From NCBI GenBank assembly GCA_934565795.1, contig CAKTIM010000005.1, forward strand, positions 1-64,000: a stretch of 64,000 nucleotides of DNA, read 5' to 3'. Made by a program: the position numbers and the translations under genes. The notes below the pieces were generated by a model. The model did no database searches and was not told where the DNA came from. It saw only the letters and a program-made list of their open reading frames with translations. Source of the stretch: an uncultured Oscillospiraceae bacterium. Its GTDB lineage: Bacteria > Bacillota > Clostridia > Oscillospirales > Oscillospiraceae. Every line of letters begins with the position of its first letter. Position 1 is the first letter of the stretch. Below are positions 50,941 to 60,532 of this stretch, one piece after another.

Positions 50941-51813
50941 ATGGAAATGATAGAATCCGTGCTCCAGCAGCTTGGCAGAATGCGCTGGTCTGACTATCTG
51001 GATATCGCCCTGGTGGCGTTTTTGATCTACAAGCTCCTCCCCCTGGTCAGAACCTCCAGCGCCGTGCGCATCGCGGGGGTGGTGGTGGCCATGGTGGCGC
51101 TGTATGCCATCACCGGGCTGCTGCAGCTGTACACCATCAACTTCATACTCAATCAGATGATGTCCGTGGGCTTCCTGGCGCTGGTGATCCTGTTTCAGCC
51201 GGAGCTGCGGCGGATGCTGGATCACCTGAGCGGAAGCGTCCGGCTGCGCAGCTTCTTCGGCACCGCCAAGCCAGCGGCGCAGATGGACACCGTCATTTCC
51301 CAGACTGTGATGGCCTGCGAGGTTATGAGCCGGGAGAAGGTGGGCGCGCTGATCGTGTTCGCCCGGGAGGTTCGGCTGGATGAATATTTCAAGACCGGCA
51401 GTCTGATCGACGGTATCGTGTCCGAGCAGTTGATCCGCAACATCTTCTTCCCCAAGGCCGCCCTGCACGACGGCGCCATGATCATCCGGGATGGGAAGAT
51501 CGCGGCGGCGGGCTGCGTGCTGCCCCTGTCCGACAGCAGCCGCCTGAGCGCCGACCTGGGCACCCGCCACCGGGCGGGCGTGGGCATGAGCGAGGCCAGC
51601 GACGCGGTGGTGGTCATCGTGTCCGAGGAGACGGGCACCATCTCCGTGGCGGTGGACGGCATGCTCAAGCGGCACCTGGCCCCGCAGACCCTGGAGCGGC
51701 TGCTGCACAGCGAGCTTTGCCCCGACAACCTGGCCGAGGAGGAAAACAACCTGGCTGCCCGCCTGCGCAGCAAGCTGCGCCGCCGGGAGGGGGAGGATCG
51801 CAATGAAAAATAA
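50941..51813 (+). CDS. cdaA: Diadenylate cyclase CdaA (c-di-AMP synthase)
   Basis: A 290-residue membrane protein. Three N-terminal transmembrane helices (about 15-85) are followed by a DisA_N (DAC) domain. The two catalytic motifs are present: DGA starting at Asp177 (ALHDGAMII) and RHR at 209-211 (GTRHRAGVGM). It condenses two ATP to c-di-AMP, which controls osmolyte and K+ homeostasis and wall integrity. AAAGGAT precedes the ATG. It overlaps the ybbR-domain gene by 11 bases, the usual CdaA-CdaR pairing. glmM, which often follows, is not here. Confidence 0.97.
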   Translation: MEMIESVLQQLGRMRWSDYLDIALVAFLIYKLLPLVRTSSAVRIAGVVVAMVALYAITGLLQLYTINFILNQMMSVGFLALVILFQPELRRMLDHLSGSVRLRSFFGTAKPAAQMDTVISQTVMACEVMSREKVGALIVFAREVRLDEYFKTGSLIDGIVSEQLIRNIFFPKAALHDGAMIIRDGKIAAAGCVLPLSDSSRLSADLGTRHRAGVGMSEASDAVVVIVSEETGTISVAVDGMLKRHLAPQTLERLLHSELCPDNLAEEENNLAARLRSKLRRREGEDRNEK

Positions 51814-53089
51814 ATTTAGTGCCGCCGCGCTCTCCGTGGTGATCGCGCTGCTGCTGTGGCTGTATGTGATCACCACCGTCAGCCCAGGCTCCAAGCAGAC
51901 CTTTTACAATATCCCCCTGGTGCTGGGCAACGAATCGGTGCTGGCCGAGCGGGGACTGATGATTACTTACCAATCCACCTCCTCCGTGACGCTGGAGCTG
52001 TCCGGCACCCGTACTGACCTGGCCAAGGTCAATACCGGCAACATCACCGTAAAGGCAGATCTGTCCAATATCTATGAGCCGGGCAGTCAGATCGCCGTGG
52101 GCTATACGGTCTCCTTCCCCGGAAACGTGGCCAGCAACGCTTTCGTCACCGAATCCAGAAGCCCCTCCCGCATCTACCTGAACGTGGAGCGGCGGGTGTC
52201 CAAGGCCATCCCGGTGGAGGTCAAGTGGATCGGCTCCGTGCCCGACGGCTTCATTGCCGACCGGGAGAACAAGCTGCTGGAATACCCCACCATTCAGATT
52301 TCCGGCCCGGAATCCGTGGCCAATCAGATCGAGAAGGCAATCATTGAGGTGGATTTGACCGACCAGCGGGAATCGATTAGCTGGGATTGCCCCTATACCC
52401 TGTGCAATGCCGACGACGAGCCGGTGGATGCCGGGCTGATCACCACCAACGCCGACCAGATCCATCTGGAGGTTCGCATCCAACGGGTCAAGGACATTGC
52501 GCTGACCTATCACCTGGTGGAGGGCGGCGGCGCCAAGGCTGAGAATGCGCAGATCACCCTGAGCACGGAAAAGATTCGCGTCTCCGGCAGCGAGGCCGCG
52601 CTGGAGCTGATGGGCGACCAGCTGGTGGTGGGCACCATCGACCTGGCGGAGGTCGCCTCCGATACCAACAAGACCTTTACCATCCCGCTTGAAGAGGGCA
52701 TTACCAACCTCACCGGCATTTCCGAGGTCACGGCCACCATTACCCTGAAGGGCCTGAGCACCAAGGATTTCCTGATCCGCGACATCAACGTGGTGAACGT
52801 GCCCGAGGGGCTGGAGGTAGAGCTGATTACCCAGGAGCTGAACCTGCGGGTGCGCGGCCCCGTCGACCAGATCGCCAAGCTCAAGGCCGACGATGTGATG
52901 GTGGTGGTGGACTTCACCAACGCCGAGATCGGCACCGCGACCTTCCCGGTGCGGGCGGTGTTCACCGACGGCTTCTATGATGTGGGTGTGCTGAGAGCCG
53001 AGATTGTCTCCGCCAGCGTGGTGGAGGCAGGCTCCCTCACCGAGCCGCAGGCCGATGAAACCACCGAGCCGGTGCAGGCAGTGGGTTGA
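51803..53089 (+). CDS. cdaR: YbbR-domain regulator CdaR of the diadenylate cyclase
   Basis: A 428-residue protein. A single N-terminal membrane helix (AALSVVIALLLWLYVITTVS) is followed by about four extracellular YbbR repeats (each with a pattern like YNIPLVLGNES or IPVEVKWIG) and an acidic, Thr-rich tail. CdaR modulates CdaA across the membrane. GGGAGGGGGAGG precedes the ATG. The 11-base overlap with cdaA ensures coupled synthesis. Confidence 0.93.
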   Translation: MKNKFSAAALSVVIALLLWLYVITTVSPGSKQTFYNIPLVLGNESVLAERGLMITYQSTSSVTLELSGTRTDLAKVNTGNITVKADLSNIYEPGSQIAVGYTVSFPGNVASNAFVTESRSPSRIYLNVERRVSKAIPVEVKWIGSVPDGFIADRENKLLEYPTIQISGPESVANQIEKAIIEVDLTDQRESISWDCPYTLCNADDEPVDAGLITTNADQIHLEVRIQRVKDIALTYHLVEGGGAKAENAQITLSTEKIRVSGSEAALELMGDQLVVGTIDLAEVASDTNKTFTIPLEEGITNLTGISEVTATITLKGLSTKDFLIRDINVVNVPEGLEVELITQELNLRVRGPVDQIAKLKADDVMVVVDFTNAEIGTATFPVRAVFTDGFYDVGVLRAEIVSASVVEAGSLTEPQADETTEPVQAVG

Positions 53090-53114
53090 TTAAAATGAAA
53101 AGGGGATACCAACC

Positions 53115-53996
53115 ATGATGGTGAAAAGCATGACCGGCTACGGCCGCGCCGTAGAGACGGTGAACGGACGGGAGTTCACCGTGGAAATTCGCAGCGTCAA
53201 TAACCGCTATCTGGATTGCTCCGTCAAGCTGCCCCGGGCGCTGTCCTTTGCCGAGGATGCCGTCAAGCAGGCGGTAAAGGGCGTCATCTCCAGGGGCAAG
53301 GTGGATGTGTTTATTACCCAGCGGGCCGAGGGCGCGCCGGACGTGACCGTCAGCCTGAACCGGGATGTGGCCGCAGGCTATATCCAGGCCATGCGCCAGA
53401 TGGCGGAGGAATTCAAGCTCCGGGAGGATATCTCCGTGGCGCTGATCTCCCAGATGAGCGACGTATTCACCGTGGACAAGCCCCAGGTGGACGAGGAGCA
53501 GCTGCTGAACGATTTGATGCAGGTGGTGCGCCGCGCCCTGGAGGGCTTCGACGCCATGCGCACCAGAGAGGGCGGCGCATTAAAGGCCGACCTGAGCAGC
53601 CGGGGCGACACCATCCGGGGCCTGGTGGGCCAGGTGGAGGCCGGCGGCGCGCAGACCGTGGCGGATTACCGGGCACGGCTGTACCAGAAGCTCCAGGAGG
53701 TGCTGGCCAATACCGCCATCGACGAAAGCCGGATCCTCACCGAGGCGGCCATCTTTGCCGATAAGGTGGCGGTGGACGAGGAGACCGTCCGCCTGCGCAG
53801 CCATCTGGAGCAGATGGATTCCATGCTGGACGGCGGCGGGGCCATCGGCCGGAAGCTGGACTTCCTGCTCCAGGAAATGAACCGGGAGGCCAACACCATC
53901 GGCTCCAAGTGCACCGACCTGCGCCTGGCCAGAGTGGTGGTGGATATCAAAGCCGAGCTGGAAAAAATCCGGGAGCAGACCCAGAACATCGAATAA
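53115..53996 (+). CDS. yicC: YicC/YloC-family endoribonuclease
   Basis: A 293-residue protein that begins MMVKSMTGYGRAVETVNGRE and contains the family signatures EIRSVNNRYLDCSVKLPRAL, DKVAVDEETVRLRSHLEQMD and the C-terminal NREANTIGSKCTDLRLARVV (YicC_N plus DUF1732). The family is an RNase involved in RNA turnover. Its place ahead of remA and gmk is the conserved Firmicute order (yloC-remA-gmk). AAGGGG lies ahead of two possible ATG codons (53115 and 53118). Confidence 0.94.
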   Translation: MMVKSMTGYGRAVETVNGREFTVEIRSVNNRYLDCSVKLPRALSFAEDAVKQAVKGVISRGKVDVFITQRAEGAPDVTVSLNRDVAAGYIQAMRQMAEEFKLREDISVALISQMSDVFTVDKPQVDEEQLLNDLMQVVRRALEGFDAMRTREGGALKADLSSRGDTIRGLVGQVEAGGAQTVADYRARLYQKLQEVLANTAIDESRILTEAAIFADKVAVDEETVRLRSHLEQMDSMLDGGGAIGRKLDFLLQEMNREANTIGSKCTDLRLARVVVDIKAELEKIREQTQNIE

Positions 53997-54032
53997 AGCA
54001 TAACCTTGCCTTGCACGGAAGGGGGGCTTTGT

Positions 54033-54305
54033 ATGAAGCTTGTGAATATCGGCTTTGGCAGTCTGGTCTCCGCCGGGCGGATTCTGGCTGTGGTGGATCC
54101 CGACTCCGCGCCCATCAAGCGGGTGGTGCAGGAGGCACGGGACAGAGGCATGCTGATCGACGCCTCCTATGGCCGCAAGACCAGGGCGGTGCTGCTGATG
54201 GATACCGATCATGTGATCCTGTCGGCGCTGACCACCCAGGCGGTGGGCGACCGCTGGCAGGGGAAATTGAGTGAAGATGAAGATACAGAGGAGCGTACGC
54301 AATGA
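54033..54305 (+). CDS. remA: RemA-like regulatory protein (DUF370)
   Basis: A 90-residue protein with the RemA core [40 protein letters not shown] and [20 protein letters not shown]. In Bacillus, RemA forms oligomeric rings that bind DNA and activate biofilm genes. GGAAGGGGGGC precedes the ATG. It overlaps gmk by ATGA, as in the conserved gene order. Confidence 0.95.
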   Translation: MKLVNIGFGSLVSAGRILAVVDPDSAPIKRVVQEARDRGMLIDASYGRKTRAVLLMDTDHVILSALTTQAVGDRWQGKLSEDEDTEERTQ

Positions 54306-54847
54306 GCAAGGGAAAACTGATTGTTATTTCCGGCCCCTCCGGCGTGGGAAAGGGCACTGCCCTGAAAATCGCCATGAGTCGGCGGCCTGGTCTGGCCTTT
54401 TCTGTTTCCGCCACCACCCGTCCCCCCCGCCCGGACGAGACGGAGGGCAAGAGCTATTTCTTCGTGACCGAGGCACAGTTCCGGCAGATGATCGACCGGG
54501 GGGAATTTCTGGAATACGACGCCCACAACAAGGCGCTCTACGGCACCCTCTGGTCTCAGATCGAGAATCGGGGCGAGGGCGACATGCTGCTGGATATCGA
54601 CCCCATGGGCGCAAAAAAGGTGCGCGAGCGGGTGCCGGAGGCGGTGCTGATCTTCGTCATGCCCCCCTCTCTGGAGGAGCTGGAGCGCCGCCTGCGCGGC
54701 CGGGGCGATACCTCGGAGGAGCAGATTCAAATTCGCCTGGAGCGGGCAAAATGGGAAATGGAGCAGCGCTTCTGGTATGACCACACCGTCGTCAACGCCA
54801 ACCAGGAGCAGTGCGCCGCTGATATTATTAAAATCATTGATGGATGA
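54302..54847 (+). CDS. gmk: Guanylate kinase
   Basis: A 181-residue kinase that converts GMP plus ATP to GDP plus ADP. The P-loop is GPSGVGKGT (residues 11-19). The GMP-binding region has [20 protein letters not shown] and [16 protein letters not shown], and the lid has [20 protein letters not shown]. Length is slightly below the usual 200 residues. It overlaps remA and lies ahead of a repeat element and rpoZ. Confidence 0.96.
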   Translation: MSKGKLIVISGPSGVGKGTALKIAMSRRPGLAFSVSATTRPPRPDETEGKSYFFVTEAQFRQMIDRGEFLEYDAHNKALYGTLWSQIENRGEGDMLLDIDPMGAKKVRERVPEAVLIFVMPPSLEELERRLRGRGDTSEEQIQIRLERAKWEMEQRFWYDHTVVNANQEQCAADIIKIIDG

Positions 54848-54853
54848 TTACTT

Positions 54854-55057
54854 ACCTCCCCTGAAAGGGGAGGTGGCGCGCGATGCGCGCCGGAGGGGTC
54901 AGGCGCGGTACGCAGAATACCAATAAGAATGCGCCAAGGCGAATCCGTATAATCTGAAACGAACATAGTACGAATTCGCCCAAGTCCTTATGAGACCGCA
55001 GGTGCCTACCGCGAAACCCCTCAGCCGCTGCGGCGGCAGCTCCCCTTTCAGGGGAGC
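54854..55057. repeat. Palindromic MITE-like element between gmk and rpoZ
   Basis: The left end ACCTCCCCTGAAAGGGGAGG and the right end GCTCCCCTTTCAGGGGAGCC are themselves hairpins and are inverted relative to each other. Inside, GGAGGGGT pairs with ACCCCTC, and GGCGAAT pairs with ATTCGCC. No coding potential is visible. The CTCCCC...GGGGAG/GAGGGGT design differs from the CGTAGGGG clusters, so this is another repeat family. It separates the usually adjacent gmk and rpoZ. Confidence 0.75.
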
Positions 55058-55132
55058 CAGATTAAACAAAAAAGCTACCCGTCTCCCTTTGGGACGCGGG
55101 GTTGCCATAAAAAACTTTTTGGAGGCTTTAAT

Positions 55133-55339
55133 ATGCTTTATCCCCCTGTTGCTGATTTGCTGAAAACCGTTGAGAGCCGCTATCTGCTGGTGAACCTGGT
55201 GGCCCACCGTGCCCGCCAGATTGCCGCTGAGGCGGAGGCTCTGCAGGAAGACCTGCCTGAAAAGCCCGTCACCATGGCCATTCAGGAGGTTGCCGAGGGC
55301 AAGCTCACCGGCTACGTCAAGGACGAATACAAGAACTGA
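55133..55339 (+). CDS. rpoZ: RNA polymerase omega subunit
   Basis: A 68-residue protein with MLYPPVADLLKTVESRYLLV and NLVAHRARQIAAEAEALQED, matching the omega signature (RYxLVxxxAxRARQI). It stabilises the RNA polymerase beta' subunit. TTTGGAGGC precedes the ATG. It lies between gmk and priA, the conserved position; coaBC, which often intervenes in Bacilli, is absent. Confidence 0.93.
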   Translation: MLYPPVADLLKTVESRYLLVNLVAHRARQIAAEAEALQEDLPEKPVTMAIQEVAEGKLTGYVKDEYKN

Positions 55340-55362
55340 TACCACCACAATTCGGAGGGCTT

Positions 55363-57810
55363 ATGGTCGGGAAAATCGCTGTTTCTGCGGCTGTTTTTGC
55401 CATTGACAAGCCCTATTCCTACCGCATCCCGGAGGGAATGGAGCTGCAGCCCGGCCACCGGGTTCAGCTGCCCTTTGGCCGCGCCAACAAAATGAGTGAG
55501 GGCATCGTCCTTTCCGTGGAAGTGGGGGACGAAAAGGGGCTGAAGGAGGTCGCGCGGGTGCTGGACGATGCGCCCATGCTCACCCGCCATCAGCTCCAGC
55601 TGGCGGCCTTTTTGCGGGAACGGTATTTCTGCACCTACTTCGACGCCGCCCGTGCCATGCTCCCAGCGGGAGCGTGGTTTCATACCAAGGTCACCTTTTC
55701 CCTCACCGCCGACCGCAGCTGGGCCGCCGCCACCATCCGCAAGGAGGGGGCCGCCGCCATTTTGAAGCTGCTGGAGACCCTGGGAGGGGAGGCACAGGAG
55801 GAGGCCCTCCGCCCGGCTGCCGCCTCGGATGAGGCGTTTGCCGCCGCGCTGGAATATCTTCTGCGAAAAAAATGGATCGCCACCCAGCAGGAATTCCGCC
55901 CCCGGATCGGGGACAAGACCGAGCAGGTGGCCACCCTGGCCGTTCCCGGGGAGCAGGCATTGGATTTTGCCGCCTCCCGTCCCCGCTCCGCCGCCATGCA
56001 GCGAAGCGTTCTGGAGCTGCTGGCCAGTGTGGGCAGCGGCGCGGTGAAGGATATCTGCTATTACACCGGCGCATCCCCGGCCACCCTGCGGCGGCTGGAG
56101 GCGCTGGGCTACGTCACTCTCTCCCAGCGGGGCGTGCTGCGCTGCCGGGAGATCAGGCCCGCTCAGATCGAGGGGCCGCTGATCCTGAGCGCCGAGCAGC
56201 AGGCCGCCTTTGAGGGCCTGCGCGACCAGATGGAGCGCCCCAGCCCCGGCGTGGCGTTGCTGTACGGCGTCACCGGCTCCGGCAAGACCTCCGTGTACAT
56301 CCGCCTGATCCAGCACTGTCTGGCCCAGGGCAAGGCCGCCGCGCTGCTGGTGCCGGAGATCGCACTGACCCCCCAGCTTCTGGGGCTGCTGGCGGCTTGG
56401 TTCGGCCAGCAGGTGGCGGTGCTCCACAGCAGCCTGGGCATGGGCGAGCGGTACGACCAGTGGAAGCGGGTAAAAAGCGGCGACGCCAGGGTGATCGTGG
56501 GCACCCGCTCCGCCATCTTCGCCCCCAGTGAAAACCTGGGCGTCATCATTCTGGACGAGGAGCAGGAGCACTCCTATAAATCCGAAAATTCCCCCCGCTA
56601 CTGCGCCCGCGAGGTCGCCATGTGGCGGGGCGTGAAGGAAAATACCCTGGTGCTTCTTGGCTCCGCCACCCCCAGCGTGGAGAGTATGTACCGCGCCAAA
56701 AAGGGGGACTATTCCCTGTATACCCTGCGCAGCCGCTACAATGGCCGCCCCCTGCCCCAGGTGGAGATCGTGGACATGCGGGAGGAGATCCGGCTGGGCA
56801 ACGACCTGACCCTCAGCGATTCCCTGCGGCAGCAGCTGTATGACAACTGGCAGTCCGGCGGTCAGACGGTGCTGCTGCTCAACCGCCGGGGCAACAGCCG
56901 CGCGCTGGTGTGCGTGGACTGCCGGGAGGTGCCCCAGTGCCCCCGGTGCTCCCTGGCGATGACCTATCACAGCGCCAATAACCGGCTGATGTGCCACTAC
57001 TGCGGCTTTTCCCAGCCGGTACCCCGCCGCTGCCCCAAGTGCGGCGGCCCGCTGAAGCCCCTGGGCACCGGCACACAGAAGGTGGAGCAGGAGTTGAAAA
57101 CGCTTTTCCCGGACATGACGGTGGATCGGATGGACGCCGATACTGTCAGCGCCGTGAATACCCATGAAAAAATTCTGGAGCATTTCCAGAAAGAGAATGT
57201 GGCCGTGCTCCTGGGCACGCAGATGGTGGCCAAGGGGCTGAATCTGCCGCGGGTCACCCTGGTGGGAGTGCTGGATGCCGACCTCTCGCTGTACACCGGG
57301 GGCTACCGGGCGGGCGAGACCACCTTCAATCTGCTGACCCAGGTGGTTGGCCGCGCCGGACGGGGCGAAAATCCCGGGCGGGCGGTACTACAGACCATGG
57401 CCCCCAATCACCGGCTGATCCAGCTGGCCGCCAGCCAGGATTACGACGGGTTTTATGACCTGGAGATCCAGCTCCGCCAGCTTCAGAGCGCGCCCCCCTT
57501 CGGCGACCGGCTGATGGTCATTTTCCAGGGGGAGGACGAGACGGCCGTGGTGCGCAGCGCGGTAAAATTCCGGGATAGCCTGGTGCACTGCCTGGCCCAG
57601 CCGGAGTATGCCGGTCAGCACGTCACCGTCCTTGGCCCCGCCCCCTGCCCGGTGCCGAAGATCAATTATCACTATCGCCACCGCCTCACCGTATGCGGCG
57701 AGATGAACCGCCCCCTGCGCTTCCTCATTGCCTGGCTGCTCCAGCAGTTCGGCAAGGACAGGGACAGCCGCGGCGTCAGCGCCTTTGCGGATGTGAACGG
57801 CTTTGAGTAA
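55363..57810 (+). CDS. priA: Primosomal replication-restart helicase PriA
   Basis: An 815-residue DNA helicase. The N-terminal 3'-DNA-binding domain has KPYSYRIPEGMELQPGHRVQ. The helicase core has Walker A GVTGSGKTS (about 303-311), the DEEQ box in VIILDEEQEHSYK and GSATPSVES. The zinc-binding insert has CVDC, CPRC, CHYC and CPKC pairs. The motif V/VI region is LLGTQMVAKGLNLPRVTLVG and QVVGRAGRGENPG. It reloads the replisome at stalled forks. GGAGGG lies close to the ATG. Confidence 0.97.
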   Translation: MVGKIAVSAAVFAIDKPYSYRIPEGMELQPGHRVQLPFGRANKMSEGIVLSVEVGDEKGLKEVARVLDDAPMLTRHQLQLAAFLRERYFCTYFDAARAMLPAGAWFHTKVTFSLTADRSWAAATIRKEGAAAILKLLETLGGEAQEEALRPAAASDEAFAAALEYLLRKKWIATQQEFRPRIGDKTEQVATLAVPGEQALDFAASRPRSAAMQRSVLELLASVGSGAVKDICYYTGASPATLRRLEALGYVTLSQRGVLRCREIRPAQIEGPLILSAEQQAAFEGLRDQMERPSPGVALLYGVTGSGKTSVYIRLIQHCLAQGKAAALLVPEIALTPQLLGLLAAWFGQQVAVLHSSLGMGERYDQWKRVKSGDARVIVGTRSAIFAPSENLGVIILDEEQEHSYKSENSPRYCAREVAMWRGVKENTLVLLGSATPSVESMYRAKKGDYSLYTLRSRYNGRPLPQVEIVDMREEIRLGNDLTLSDSLRQQLYDNWQSGGQTVLLLNRRGNSRALVCVDCREVPQCPRCSLAMTYHSANNRLMCHYCGFSQPVPRRCPKCGGPLKPLGTGTQKVEQELKTLFPDMTVDRMDADTVSAVNTHEKILEHFQKENVAVLLGTQMVAKGLNLPRVTLVGVLDADLSLYTGGYRAGETTFNLLTQVVGRAGRGENPGRAVLQTMAPNHRLIQLAASQDYDGFYDLEIQLRQLQSAPPFGDRLMVIFQGEDETAVVRSAVKFRDSLVHCLAQPEYAGQHVTVLGPAPCPVPKINYHYRHRLTVCGEMNRPLRFLIAWLLQQFGKDRDSRGVSAFADVNGFE

Positions 57811-57831
57811 AAAGAGTTTAGGAGACAAAAC

Positions 57832-58311
57832 ATGGGACTACGTAGAATTCTGACTGCCGAGGATCCGGCGCTGCACAAGGTTTGCAGGCCGGTAGAGAAA
57901 TTTGACCGCCGCCTGCACCGGCTCTTGGACGACATGCAGCAGACCCTGGCCGAGGCCAACGGCGTGGGCCTGGCCGCCCCCCAGGTGGGCATTCTGCGCC
58001 GGGTGGTGGTCGTGGACACCGGCGAGGAAATTCTGGAGCTGGTGAACCCGGAGCTGCTGGAAACCAGCGGCGAGCAGGAGGGAGCCGAGGGCTGCCTCAG
58101 CGTACCGGGAAAATACGGCCTGGTAAAGCGGCCCAACTATGCCAAGGTGCGCGCCCAGGATCGCAACGGCGAATGGTTCGAGGCTGAGGGCGAGGAGCTG
58201 ATCGCCCGCTGCTTCTGCCACGAGCTGGATCATCTGGACGGCATTATGTATACCGAAATCATGGAGCGCTTCCTCACCGAGGAGGAGCTGGAGGCGGAGG
58301 AATCCAATTGA
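57832..58311 (+). CDS. def: Peptide deformylase
   Basis: A 159-residue metalloenzyme that removes the formyl group from nascent N-termini. The three motifs are GVGLAAPQVG (44-53), EGCLS (86-90, Cys88 a metal ligand) and HELDH (130-134, His130, Glu131 and His134). AGGAGA precedes the ATG. It is directly coupled to fmt, the enzyme that adds formyl to initiator tRNA. Confidence 0.97.
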   Translation: MGLRRILTAEDPALHKVCRPVEKFDRRLHRLLDDMQQTLAEANGVGLAAPQVGILRRVVVVDTGEEILELVNPELLETSGEQEGAEGCLSVPGKYGLVKRPNYAKVRAQDRNGEWFEAEGEELIARCFCHELDHLDGIMYTEIMERFLTEEELEAEESN

Positions 58312-59219
58312 GAGTGGTTTTCATGGGCACGCCGGACATTGCGGCGACCTGTCTGAAGCAGATTTTAAGCGACGGCTTTGATGTGGTGGGCGTTTACACC
58401 CAGCCCGACCGCCCCAAGGGGCGGGGAATGAAGCTGGTGGCATCCCCGGTGAAGCAGGTCGCCCAGGCGGCGGGGATCCCCGTCTATCAGCCGGAGAGCT
58501 TCCGGGAGGAGGAGACGGTGCAGCAGCTGCGGGACTTGAAGCCCGACGTGTGCGCCGTGGTGGCCTATGGCCGCATCCTGCCCCAGAAGGTGCTGGACGT
58601 GCCCAGGCTGGGCTGCATCAATATCCACGCAAGCCTCCTGCCCAAATACCGTGGCTCCGCGCCCTATCAGTGGGCGGTGCTGGACGGACTGCCGGAAACC
58701 GGCGTGACCGCCATGTACCTGGTGCGCCAGATGGACGCCGGGGATATCATCGACGTGAGCAAGACCCCCATCGGCGAAAATGAGACCGCCGGAGAGCTGC
58801 TGGATCGTCTGGCCGTGCTGGGCGCGGCGCTGCTGAGTAAGACCCTTTCCCGTCTCGCCTCCGGCGAGACGCTGCCCCATACCGCCCAGGAGGAAACACA
58901 GGTCACCTATGCCCCCATGCTGGATAAGAGCATGTGCCCCATCGACTGGAGCAAGCCCGCCCGGCAGCTGCACAATCAGGTGCGGGGCCTGCATCCCTGG
59001 CCGGTGGCCACCATGGAGCTGAACGGGCAGCAGTTTAAGGTGCATGAAACCAGGGTCGTCCCGGGCCATGGCGTACCGGGCACCGTCCTGGCGCTGAATA
59101 AAAACGGCCTGGTCATTGCCTGCGGCCAGGACGCGCTGGAAATCCGCTCCCTCCAGGCCGAGGGCGGCAAGCGCATGAGCGCGCCGGATTACTTCCGCGG
59201 GCATCCCCTGCAGGGCTGA
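58308..59219 (+). CDS. fmt: Methionyl-tRNA formyltransferase, TTG start
   Basis: A 303-residue enzyme that transfers formyl from 10-formyl-THF to Met-tRNAfMet. It has RVVFMGTPDIAATCLKQILS, the folate/catalytic motif GCINIHASLLPKYRGSAPYQ, and GVTAMYLVRQMDAGDIID. The only start at the N-terminal family position is TTG at 58308, in TTGA overlap with the def stop, with GGAGG eight bases upstream. This start is therefore well supported despite being rare. Confidence 0.96.
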   Translation: MRVVFMGTPDIAATCLKQILSDGFDVVGVYTQPDRPKGRGMKLVASPVKQVAQAAGIPVYQPESFREEETVQQLRDLKPDVCAVVAYGRILPQKVLDVPRLGCINIHASLLPKYRGSAPYQWAVLDGLPETGVTAMYLVRQMDAGDIIDVSKTPIGENETAGELLDRLAVLGAALLSKTLSRLASGETLPHTAQEETQVTYAPMLDKSMCPIDWSKPARQLHNQVRGLHPWPVATMELNGQQFKVHETRVVPGHGVPGTVLALNKNGLVIACGQDALEIRSLQAEGGKRMSAPDYFRGHPLQG

Positions 59220-60532
59220 TGGGCGCGCGGGAAACGGCGCTGAACGCGCTGATCGCCTGCCGCAAAAACGGGGCCTGGTCGAACGGCGCGTTAAAGCAGC
59301 TGATTGCACGGGATCACCTGGACGGCCGGGACGCGGCGCTGGCCACCCGGCTGTGCTACGGTGTGGTGCAGAACCGGGCCAGGCTGGATTTTTACCTGCG
59401 GCAGATGCTCACCGGCAAGCTCTCCGGGCTGCACCCGGTGGTGCGGGATATCCTCCACCTGGGGCTGTATCAGCTCCGGGAGCTGGATAAAATTCCCGCC
59501 AGCGCCGCCGTAAACGAATCGGTGGAGCTGGCCAGAAAATACTGCCCCCGGCAAAAGAATGCCCCGGCGCTGGTAAACGCTATGCTGCGCAGCGCCGTGC
59601 GCACCCTGGGCGCCTGGCAGGAGCCGGTCTCCTATGCCGACCGCTACAGCCACCCGGAGGCGCTGATCGCCCTGCTCAAGCAGAGCCTGCCCAAGGGAAA
59701 GCTGGAGCCGATGCTCATTGCGGACAACACCATTCCCCCTATCACCATCCAGGTAAACACCCTGAAAACCAGCGCCCCGGCGCTGGAGGCATCCCTGACG
59801 GCCCACGGCATCACCTGCGCCCGGCACGGATGGATGCGGGACTGCCTCATCCTTTCCAACGCGGGCAGCCCGGAGCATTTGCCGGAATTCCGGGACGGAC
59901 TGTTTTATGTCCAGGATCCCGCCTCCCGCCTGAGCGTCCAGTGCGCCGGGCTGCAGGAGGGCTGGCAGGTGCTGGATTGCTGCGCCGCCCCTGGCGGCAA
60001 GAGTTTTGCCGCCTGCCTTTCCATGAAGGGCACCGGGAAAATCATCTCCTGTGATGTCTACCCCCACAAGGCGGAGCTGATCGCGGCGGGGGCAAGGCGG
60101 CTGGGGGTTGACAATATCGTCCCGCTGTGCCGGGATGCCACGCAGGATCGCGGCGACTGGGCGCAGGCCTTTGACGCGGTGATCGTGGACGCTCCCTGCT
60201 CCGGCCTGGGCATCATCCGCAAAAAGCCGGATATCCGATATAAGGATCTGACGCAAACGGAGCAGCTGCCCGCCCTGCAAGAAAAAATTCTTGCCGTGCA
60301 GTCCCGGTTTGTCCGCCCCGGCGGGGTGCTGCTGTATTCCACCTGTACCGTGCTTCCCAGAGAAAACGAGCAGGTGGTGGCGCACTTTCTGGAAACCCAC
60401 CCCGATTTTTACCGGGAGCCGTTGGCGCTGCCGGAGGTATTCCCTGAGAATGAATCCGGGATGCTGACATTGATCCCCGGCGAATACGATACCGACGGCT
60501 TCTTCATCTGCCGTCTGCGGAGGAAGCAATGA
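59219..60532 (+). CDS. rsmB: 16S rRNA m5C967 methyltransferase
   Basis: A 437-residue protein. The N-terminal NusB-like domain (RETALNALIACRKNGAWSNG to VNAMLRSAVRTLG) is followed by the SAM-dependent RNA cytosine methyltransferase domain. Motif I is VLDCCAAPGGKSFAAC, the PC motif is DAPCSGLGIIRKKPDIRY, and the second catalytic Cys is in LLYSTCTVLPRENEQVV. The start shares one base with the fmt stop (TGATG). Confidence 0.96.
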   Translation: MGARETALNALIACRKNGAWSNGALKQLIARDHLDGRDAALATRLCYGVVQNRARLDFYLRQMLTGKLSGLHPVVRDILHLGLYQLRELDKIPASAAVNESVELARKYCPRQKNAPALVNAMLRSAVRTLGAWQEPVSYADRYSHPEALIALLKQSLPKGKLEPMLIADNTIPPITIQVNTLKTSAPALEASLTAHGITCARHGWMRDCLILSNAGSPEHLPEFRDGLFYVQDPASRLSVQCAGLQEGWQVLDCCAAPGGKSFAACLSMKGTGKIISCDVYPHKAELIAAGARRLGVDNIVPLCRDATQDRGDWAQAFDAVIVDAPCSGLGIIRKKPDIRYKDLTQTEQLPALQEKILAVQSRFVRPGGVLLYSTCTVLPRENEQVVAHFLETHPDFYREPLALPEVFPENESGMLTLIPGEYDTDGFFICRLRRKQ

